DNA of 9,246 nucleotides from Anaerolineales bacterium UBA3071 (GTDB lineage: Bacteria > Chloroflexota > Anaerolineae > UBA3071). The notes beneath the pieces are model-generated. The model was given only the letters and a program-made list of their open reading frames with translations, had not been told where the DNA came from and did no database searches. The DNA lies in contig DFBV01000102.1 in assembly GCA_002366755.1 (NCBI GenBank), positions 4,560 through 13,805 on the forward strand, given 5' to 3'. The translations under genes and the position numbers were made by a program. Of the stretch, positions 1 to 4,984 are shown one piece after another. Position 1 is the stretch's first letter. Each line of letters opens with the position of its first letter.

Positions 1-192
1 CCTGCGCTGCTCAAGTCACATTCCTGGCACCCTGTGCCTACCATCCTGTGGTCTCCCACCGCCCTGCCTGACAACGCGCGCACCTTCGGCGAGCGAGCCT
101 GTGTGACGGGGGCTCTGGGCATCTTCCCTGCCGCCGACCTGATGCCCCTGGCCCTGGGACACGCACAACGGCTGAACCGGTATGGGGCATGA
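1..192 (+). CDS. apgM: 2,3-bisphosphoglycerate-independent phosphoglycerate mutase, archaeal type (C-terminal 63 residues; 5' end outside window)
   Basis: Frame 1 is open from the window edge to a TGA at 190-192. The visible peptide starts PALLKSHSWHPVP, has FGERACVTGALGIFPAADLM in the middle and ends LALGHAQRLNRYGA. This resembles the C-terminal end of archaeal-type (ApgM) cofactor-independent phosphoglycerate mutases: a histidine-containing segment (HSWHPVP), then FGER-x-C-x(2)-G-x-LG, then LMPLAL and a terminal YGA/FGA. The family interconverts 3- and 2-phosphoglycerate in cytosolic glycolysis/gluconeogenesis and belongs to the alkaline-phosphatase superfamily of metalloenzymes. Most of the catalytic core lies upstream and cannot be checked, so intactness is unknown. 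The next gene starts 54 nt downstream on the same strand and may be cotranscribed, but I see no functional link. The assignment rests on recognising a short C-terminal segment. Confidence 0.8.
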   Translation, partial: PALLKSHSWHPVPTILWSPTALPDNARTFGERACVTGALGIFPAADLMPLALGHAQRLNRYGA

Positions 193-195
193 GTC

Positions 196-231
196 GGTGG
201 AGTGGTAGATTGGTGAAATTGGTAGGCTGGT
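196..231 (+). repeat. Phased TGGT tract in the apgM-hydrolase spacer
   Basis: The spacer has TGGT at 203, 211, 220 and 228, a period of 8-9 nt, preceded by GGTGG at 196-200. The units between them (AGAT, GAAAT, AGGC) are degenerate. It looks like a short decayed tandem repeat. No clear -35/-10 pair or hairpin is visible, and the strong ribosome binding site of the next gene begins immediately afterwards. Confidence 0.5.
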
Positions 232-234
232 CGG

Positions 235-241
235 AAGGAGG
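235..241 (+). promoter_or_regulatory. Shine-Dalgarno site of the LCAT-like hydrolase
   Basis: AAGGAGG lies 5 nt upstream of the ATG at 247. It fixes the start of the hydrolase gene. Confidence 0.8.
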
Positions 242-246
242 ATCCG

Positions 247-1572
247 ATGGCCAACACCAATGAGCTGTTGCTGGGCTGGCCCGGCATGGCCCTGGACGCT
301 CTCGAAGCGAAGCTTGAAGGGCAGGGAAGCGCATCACTGGAAGCCCTTTTCGGCACCCGGGAGGTGAACGAGATGCGCGAGACAGCGGTTGCACCAGCCC
401 TCACTCGCGCCGCTGGCCAGCGACCAAACATCGTGCTCCTCCCCGGCATCATGGGCTCGCTGCTGCAAAGTGTGGAAGGGCTCGTGGAGTTGCTTTGGGT
501 CAATCCCCTCGTCTTCACCCGCGGCCTGATCAACCTCTTGGAACTGGCGGATGACGGGGAAACCAACGCCAACCCGCGGGTGAAGATCGTGGCTACTGGC
601 CTGGAGATGATGTCTTATGCCAAGGCCACGCTGGTGCTGCGCAAGCAGGCCAATCCCTTCCTCTTCCCCTACGACTGGCGTCGCGACATCCGCACTGCCG
701 CCGGCCTGCTACATCAGGCGCTGAACCGTTGGGCAGCGAGCAACGGATACCGTCGCTTCACCCTCGTCAGCCACAGCATGGGCGGCCTCGTCAGTCGCAC
801 TTATCTGGCACTGTTCCCCAAGGAAGCGGAGCGGCTCGTGGAGCGAGTGATCCTGCTGGGCAGCCCGGCCTATGGGATAGTGAATGCTGTGCAGAACCTA
901 ACCACGGGCAACAACTTGATGCAGTTGGCCCACAAGCTCAACGACGACAACCAGGGAGACCGACTGGTGCGGAGTATCACCGCCCTCTACCAACTCCTGC
1001 CGCCACCGCCAGATCTGTTCCCGGCCGACAGGCAGTATCCCTGCGATTTCGACCTCTACAACGCCGCCGCCTGGCAGTCAGCCGATGAAGCCGATGAAGC
1101 CGATGGAATCCGCCAGAACAGCCTGAACCGCGGGAAGGCGCTCTACCAACTGCTGGCGGCCTCGGATCCGCAGGTGCCGATCATCCAAATCGCCGGGTAC
1201 GACCAGGCAACGCTGATTGCTATGCGTGGCACGCCCGATGCGCTGCAGCCAGTGGTGGTGTCTCACGGCCCCAACAGCGGCGATGGCGCCGTGCCCCTGT
1301 GGTCGGCAACCCTGCCAGGGGCGGAGATGTACTACGTGCGTCTCGCCCACGATAAGCTACAGAGAGATCATCGAGTCCTCCGGGCCGTGCTCGATCTGGC
1401 CCGTGGCGGCGAAGCTGACCTGCCCCGACAGATGGAACCCCACCGCGGCCCGGTCATCACGGCTCGCCCTCCCACCACCGACGTGGACGCTGAGGCCAGG
1501 CGGCTGCGAGCAGCTATCGAGGACGGCACTGCCACAGCGGACGACCTGGCGCAACTGTTCCTCGCCTTGTGA
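247..1572 (+). CDS. LCAT-family alpha/beta hydrolase (lipase/acyltransferase-like)
   Basis: This 441-residue protein belongs to the lecithin:cholesterol acyltransferase-like branch of alpha/beta hydrolases. Family hallmarks appear in order: LPGIMGS (65-71), the expected oxyanion/first-strand loop; PYDWR (141-145), typical of LCAT proteins; the nucleophile elbow SHSMGG with Ser177; and GDGAVP (345-350) with the probable acid Asp346. The catalytic base is probably His368 in LAHDKL, with His375 as an alternative. Members hydrolyse or transfer acyl chains of lipids; the substrate here cannot be read from sequence. There is no signal peptide or membrane segment, so the protein is probably cytoplasmic, unlike secreted eukaryotic LCAT. 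Residues 1-58 before the hydrolase fold and the charged helical tail (about 412-441) match nothing I recognise. A three-unit GCCGATGAA repeat encodes the EADEADG stretch near residue 283. The start is set by AAGGAGG 5 nt upstream. The gene is convergent with recJ. Confidence 0.85.
   Translation: MANTNELLLGWPGMALDALEAKLEGQGSASLEALFGTREVNEMRETAVAPALTRAAGQRPNIVLLPGIMGSLLQSVEGLVELLWVNPLVFTRGLINLLELADDGETNANPRVKIVATGLEMMSYAKATLVLRKQANPFLFPYDWRRDIRTAAGLLHQALNRWAASNGYRRFTLVSHSMGGLVSRTYLALFPKEAERLVERVILLGSPAYGIVNAVQNLTTGNNLMQLAHKLNDDNQGDRLVRSITALYQLLPPPPDLFPADRQYPCDFDLYNAAAWQSADEADEADGIRQNSLNRGKALYQLLAASDPQVPIIQIAGYDQATLIAMRGTPDALQPVVVSHGPNSGDGAVPLWSATLPGAEMYYVRLAHDKLQRDHRVLRAVLDLARGGEADLPRQMEPHRGPVITARPPTTDVDAEARRLRAAIEDGTATADDLAQLFLAL
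1081..1107 (+). repeat. Three-copy 9-bp tandem repeat inside the hydrolase gene
   Basis: GCCGATGAA occurs at 1081-1089 and 1090-1098, then as GCCGATGGA at 1099-1107. It encodes A-D-E, A-D-E, A-D-G in an acidic loop between the core strands and the Asp/His part of the triad. Because the unit is 9 bp, copy-number change by slippage would keep the frame. Confidence 0.7.
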
Positions 1573-1581
1573 GCGCATGAG

Positions 1582-3948
1582 CTACATTTTAAGCCTCTGT
1601 GGGGCCTCTGTGGAGATCAAGATCACCGTCTCCTTGTCAGCGCGGACAAAGTAGGAGCGGAAAGCCGCGGTTTCCTGGAGTAGCGCTTTCAACTGAGCCG
1701 CTGTCTGAGATAAATCGCCGCGCTCGGCTCGATCACCTTCGGCCAAGTACAGTTCGTTACTTTCCTCTGCAAGGACCGTTAAAAGTCCCCGGCCCTCAAG
1801 CCAGGCCAGCCCCGCCCTCACGGTCGCCTCCCGCTGTGCAGTCGCAACCGCCAGCATAGACAAGCTGACCCGTCCACCCTCGGAGCTCAGCGCGTGCCTG
1901 ACCAGGCCCGCCAAGCGTTCCAGGAACCTCTTCGCATAGTCCAGGCCAGGGTCAACTCCAAAGAGATAGACCTTCTCCGGCGCCGTCTTCTCCAGAGCGG
2001 CCCGAAGCAGTTCGTGGCTGGGGGGTGTGGTCCAGATGACCAGACATCCCGACGGTTCTAGCTTGCGGCGGTCCTGTCCCCCTACCTCTGCCCTGTGCGC
2101 GGCCTCGGCCCATACCTCAACGTCTTCTTCGGCCCGCAGATGTTCAAGCACCTTCAGGGGATCGGACACCTGGCGGTAATCCACGACCTCTACTACTGTC
2201 GGCGCTGGGCGCAGCGGCGTGGGGGCTTCCTCGATTGGACGGGCATCGACCCACTGCACCTGCACCTCCCGCTGTCCGCGGTAGTTACTGGCCCGCACAA
2301 CGTAGGCCAGGTCAAAACGGCCCTCGGGCAGTGGTGAGCCGGCACCTCGCCACCAGATCACCTGTCGGGCTATCCCACCTTCATCCTCAACCGTCAGCAG
2401 CAGGTGACCCTCATTGCGGCCGACGACGCGTTTCTTGGTCGCCCGAACCCCTCGGGACACCAGTGTCAGCGGCGGGTTGCCCAGCCCAAAGGGTGCCAGC
2501 CTCTCGATTTCCTCCACCAAATCAAGAGAGAGATCCGCCAGCGCCAGGTAGCCATCGATCTGTAGTAGGGGCGGGTCTCCAGACCCGCCCCTACTCCACT
2601 CAGTAAGCATCGCCCAAACGGTGTCCGAGAGAGCCTCGCGGAACGCGGGGATTCGCTCCGGCTGGATAGCCAGCCCAGCGGCCATGGGGTGGCCTCCGAA
2701 GCTGACTAGCATCTCCCGGTGCGCGGCAATCGCCGCGGAGATGTTACACCCCGCTACAGACCGGGCCGACCCGCGGGCCAGCCCATCACGTGGCGTGGCG
2801 ATGAGAATAGCGGGACGTCCGTACCGTTGCGCTAAGCGACCCGCCACGATGCCCAGAACGCCTCCTGGCCACGATGGGTGGCTCAGCACCAGCGCACCAT
2901 ACTCCAGCAACGAGGGGTCCCGTTCGATCTGCGCCAGCGCTCCCTGAGTGACCTGGTTGGCCAGCAGCTTGCGCTGGGCGTTCAGCCCTTCCATCTCGGT
3001 GGCCAGGGTGCGGGCGCGAGTCAGATCCTGAGTGGTCAGGAACTCGACAGCGACGTTGGCGTCGGCCAGGCGGCCCAGCGCGTTGAGGCGGGGACCCAAC
3101 CCGAAGCCGATGTGCTCTTCGGTAAGCCACTGGGGGTTGATCCCGGCGGTCTCTATCATCACCTGGAGCCCCGGCCGCTGGGTGTGACGCAGCAACTCAA
3201 GGCCTCGCTGGAGCAGGTAGCGCGTGTCCCCGACCTGTACCGCCACATCGGCCACGATGCCCAGGGCCACCAGGTCCAGGTGCTGGGCCACGTCCCCGGG
3301 CCGACCCGCCCGGTCGTAAAGGGCCTCCGCCAGTTTGTAGGCACATCCGACTCCCGGTAACTGTCGCAGAGGGTGAGTGGCTGGGAGCATCTTGGGGTTG
3401 ACCACAGCGTGGGCCTCGGGGAGAGCGGGGGGCAGATCGTGGTGGTCGGTGACAACGACGTCCACGCCCTGCGCCTGGGCATAGGCGATAGCCTCGTGGG
3501 CGGTGACGCCGGTATCACACGTCAGGACCAGCTCAACGCCCTCTCCTATGAGCCGCTTCAGTGAAGAGAGGTGGACGCCGTGGGACTCCCGCTGGCGGTG
3601 GGGGATGTAGAACCGAACGACCGCTCCGAGCTCCTCCAGCGTGGAGACCAGGAGCGTCGTCGCCGTCTCCCCATCAACGTCGAAGTCGCCCCACACACAG
3701 ATCGTCCGATGGCCTCTTATCTCCTCCCGCAGCCGCTCCACAGCTCGATCCAGGTTTGGGAGGTCGGAGGGAGGGGCAGGCTGGTAGTGGTCCGGGTCGA
3801 GGAAGGCCTTCGCCGCCGCGACGTCGGTGAAACCCCGCCGGGCAAGGGTCTGGGCTACCAGCGGGTGCCCGCCGACGGCGGCCCGGAGCGCTTTCGGTAC
3901 ATTGATGGCCGGAGGATCAACCCACTCTGTCATTTCATTTCGTTCCAT
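1582..3948 (-). CDS. recJ: Single-stranded-DNA-specific exonuclease RecJ, with C-terminal extension
   Basis: RecJ degrades single-stranded DNA 5' to 3' in recombination and repair. The product is 788 residues, against about 577 in E. coli. DHH-family motifs follow in order: DFDVDG (88-93), TCDTG (143-147), DHH (168-170), NPKM (184-187), LPGVG (197-201), DLVALG-x(3)-D (225-234) and PRLNALGRL (286-294). The DHHA1 signature GGHPMAAG is at 418-425. An OB-type segment follows, with APFGLGNP (485-492). Residues from about 570 onward form an extension with a Rossmann-like part (CLVIWTTPPS, 635-644) and a winged-helix-like part (about 695-727), as in long RecJ proteins of the Deinococcus type. All catalytic Asp/His positions appear intact. 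Residues 452-461 come from a 30-bp palindromic repeat in the linker before the OB part, and the last ten residues lie in another repeat. ATG 3948 has only a weak GGTAGAG upstream; ATG 3933 is an alternative. The frame stays open to 4188, but that stretch is repeat DNA and overlaps the nuclease gene. Confidence 0.93.
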   Translation of the reverse strand: MERNEMTEWVDPPAINVPKALRAAVGGHPLVAQTLARRGFTDVAAAKAFLDPDHYQPAPPSDLPNLDRAVERLREEIRGHRTICVWGDFDVDGETATTLLVSTLEELGAVVRFYIPHRQRESHGVHLSSLKRLIGEGVELVLTCDTGVTAHEAIAYAQAQGVDVVVTDHHDLPPALPEAHAVVNPKMLPATHPLRQLPGVGCAYKLAEALYDRAGRPGDVAQHLDLVALGIVADVAVQVGDTRYLLQRGLELLRHTQRPGLQVMIETAGINPQWLTEEHIGFGLGPRLNALGRLADANVAVEFLTTQDLTRARTLATEMEGLNAQRKLLANQVTQGALAQIERDPSLLEYGALVLSHPSWPGGVLGIVAGRLAQRYGRPAILIATPRDGLARGSARSVAGCNISAAIAAHREMLVSFGGHPMAAGLAIQPERIPAFREALSDTVWAMLTEWSRGGSGDPPLLQIDGYLALADLSLDLVEEIERLAPFGLGNPPLTLVSRGVRATKKRVVGRNEGHLLLTVEDEGGIARQVIWWRGAGSPLPEGRFDLAYVVRASNYRGQREVQVQWVDARPIEEAPTPLRPAPTVVEVVDYRQVSDPLKVLEHLRAEEDVEVWAEAAHRAEVGGQDRRKLEPSGCLVIWTTPPSHELLRAALEKTAPEKVYLFGVDPGLDYAKRFLERLAGLVRHALSSEGGRVSLSMLAVATAQREATVRAGLAWLEGRGLLTVLAEESNELYLAEGDRAERGDLSQTAAQLKALLQETAAFRSYFVRADKETVILISTEAPQRLKM
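1591..1613. repeat. CCTCTGTGG repeat fragment at the 3' end of recJ
   Basis: CCTCTGTGG occurs twice, at 1594-1602 and 1605-1613, preceded by AAG. The sequence TAAGCCTCTGTG is close to the reverse complement of the left end of the element at 3976-4095, so it looks like a related end fragment in opposite orientation. It encodes the C-terminal STEAPQRLKM of RecJ and stops 9 nt before the recJ stop codon. It lies at the convergent junction with the hydrolase gene. Confidence 0.65.
2564..2595. repeat. Palindromic repeat, copy 1, in frame inside recJ
   Basis: Two perfect 15-nt arms (AGTAGGGGCGGGTCT and its complement) surround a CC centre. The inner 30 bp (2565-2594) are identical to the copy at 4199-4228. 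On the recJ strand the repeat reads as S-R-G-G-S-G-D-P-P-L-L, between the DHHA1 domain and the OB-type part, where RecJ proteins tolerate linker variation. The RNA could fold into a very stable GC-rich hairpin within the coding region. Similar GGGGCGGGT palindromes that insert in frame are, from general knowledge, common in Chloroflexota and some other environmental bacteria. Confidence 0.9.
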
Positions 3949-3950
3949 GA

Positions 3951-3957
3951 CTCTACC
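3951..3957 (-). promoter_or_regulatory. Weak candidate ribosome binding site of recJ
   Basis: On the minus strand GGTAGAG ends 2 nt before ATG 3948. The match is poor and the spacing tight, in contrast to the strong sites of the two genes upstream. It favours ATG 3948 only slightly over ATG 3933. Confidence 0.3.
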
Positions 3958-3975
3958 GAAGAAACTGCCAGACTT

Positions 3976-4095
3976 GCCACAGAGGCACAGAGGCTTTAGG
4001 GTGTCTCCCAAGGAATCTATGCCTTTTGCGTTTGCTGCTGAACAATTTTGAGTTCCACCTTGGTTTTTCCTCTGTGTACTCCGTGTCTCTGTGGC
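3976..4095. mobile_element. MITE-like element with CCACAGAG-type inverted ends between the nuclease gene and recJ
   Basis: The left end GCCACAGAGGCACAGAGG (3976-3993) and the right end (4069-4095, ending GTGTCTCTGTGGC) are imperfect inverted repeats: GCCACAGAG matches exactly in both, followed by diverged CACAGAG/CACGGAG blocks. The interior (about 4000-4068) is noticeably AT-richer than the neighbouring genes and codes for nothing recognisable. The element takes up most of the 187-nt gap (3949-4135), the only sizeable non-coding space in the minus-strand cluster. No transposase is present, so it would be a non-autonomous element. Arrays of CCACAGAGACACAGAG-type sequence recur in many environmental bacterial genomes (general knowledge). 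No target-site duplication is evident by eye, so the boundaries are approximate. Confidence 0.6.
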
Positions 4096-4135
4096 TGAAT
4101 GACCTTTTTCAGGGGAGTCTTCCATCCATTCCGCG

Positions 4136-4984
4136 CTAGTACTCGATCTCTGCGATCTGCTCCAGGTCCAGGGAGATGTCGAGAGCATCGCCCAGTTCGT
4201 AGGGGCGGGTCTCCAGACCCGCCCCTACTACCTCGTCAAACTGGCCGGCAGCGACCCCGCGCTGGCACAGGGAGCGATAGGGACAGTAGCGGCAGCGGCG
4301 CTCGTTGGACGTGAGGGGAAAGAACTCGTCGCCCAGTCCAGCGATCTCCTGCACCAGAGCGGTCAGGTAGGCCGCGTCCGTCTCGTGCCGGGCCGCGTCG
4401 TAGACGAAGTGCTCGGGGTCGGCTGGGAAATCGGCAAACCAGTAGATCATCGTCACTTGCTGAGGCTGAAGTGCCCGACCGCCGTTCAGGTGCGCGCCGG
4501 CCTGGACCACGAGGTAGGGATAGACCTTCGTCTGCAGCCGTTCCTCCAGCCACCTGCGCGGCGTGCGTTTGCGAGAGGTCTTCCAGTCCACGATGACCAC
4601 CCGCTGCTCGGGATCCACGGCGACCAAGTCGTACTTGGCCAGCAGGCGATAGCCGCCCAGTGGGGCAGAGAGCACGATCTCGGGATAACGCGCCGCAGGC
4701 AGGTTGGCCGGGCGGCTCTCCAGGTAGTTGCGCCACCAGCGGCGGAGGTCTTTTTTGCTGGCTGCCGTCGTTAGCTGTGCCGCAGGGACGCCTAGCGCGT
4801 ATTGGTGGACCAGGCGGTGGAACGCAGTTCCCTGCTGGAGGTAGCGCTCGTTCTCGATGACCGGTTCCAGCTCGATGGCGGGCCAGGCCACCCTCCCTAC
4901 GTAGCGCAACTGAAAGCGACGGGGACAGTCCACATAGTCCTGCAGGCTGCCCTGGCTGAATCGGAAGTCAGTCGGCAGAGGCAT
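4136..4984 (-). CDS. PD-(D/E)XK nuclease with 4Fe-4S-type cysteines (AddB C-terminal/Cas4-like)
   Basis: A 282-residue protein of the RecB/AddB/Cas4 nuclease superfamily. Motifs, numbered from ATG 4984: GTAFH with His56; Asp119 in AKYD; IVDWKT with Asp133 and Lys135, the metal-binding core; and LQTKVYPY with Gln151 and Tyr155. Cys20 (in CPRRF) and Cys231, Cys234 and Cys240 (C-x2-C-x5-C) form the split four-cysteine signature that holds a 4Fe-4S cluster in AddB and Cas4. The expected activity is metal-dependent cleavage of DNA strands. ATG 4984 is chosen over ATG 5017 because GGGAGGAG lies 7 nt upstream of it. The gene overlaps the helicase by 17 nt, suggesting that it provides the nuclease missing from both helicase-like proteins. 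A palindromic repeat inserts VGAGLETRPY after the last cysteine and before a conserved-looking acidic tail (DLEQIAEIEY). Cas4 is less likely, because no cas genes or CRISPR array are present. Confidence 0.88.
   Translation of the reverse strand: MPLPTDFRFSQGSLQDYVDCPRRFQLRYVGRVAWPAIELEPVIENERYLQQGTAFHRLVHQYALGVPAAQLTTAASKKDLRRWWRNYLESRPANLPAARYPEIVLSAPLGGYRLLAKYDLVAVDPEQRVVIVDWKTSRKRTPRRWLEERLQTKVYPYLVVQAGAHLNGGRALQPQQVTMIYWFADFPADPEHFVYDAARHETDAAYLTALVQEIAGLGDEFFPLTSNERRCRYCPYRSLCQRGVAAGQFDEVVGAGLETRPYELGDALDISLDLEQIAEIEY
4199..4228. repeat. Palindromic repeat, copy 2, in frame inside the nuclease gene
   Basis: Identical over 30 bp to 2565-2594 and in the same orientation, with 14-nt arms GTAGGGGCGGGTCT and complement around CC. 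On the gene strand it is read as V-G-A-G-L-E-T-R-P-Y, a different frame from the copy in recJ. It sits in the C-terminal tail, past the Fe-S cysteines, where an insertion would be tolerated. The transcript could form a strong hairpin about 60 nt before the stop codon. Confidence 0.9.

Noticed and set aside
4000..4068. Promoter for recJ in the AT-rich core of the element
   Set aside because: TTGTTC and TAGATT can be found on the minus strand, but the spacing is about 20 nt and both matches are weak; not enough to annotate.
3949..4188. 80-codon upstream extension of recJ
   Set aside because: The extra peptide is translated MITE-like repeat DNA and the 3' end of the nuclease gene. RecJ similarity begins only after ATG 3948.
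2564..4228. The two identical 30-mers as a CRISPR or as intrinsic terminators
   Set aside because: There are only two copies, 1.6 kb apart and inside coding sequence, so not an array. Neither is followed by a T-run, so not a classical terminator.
4136..4984. Nuclease as a CRISPR Cas4
   Set aside because: The motifs fit Cas4 as well as AddB, but no cas1/cas2 and no direct-repeat array exist here, while two helicase-like partners overlap the gene.
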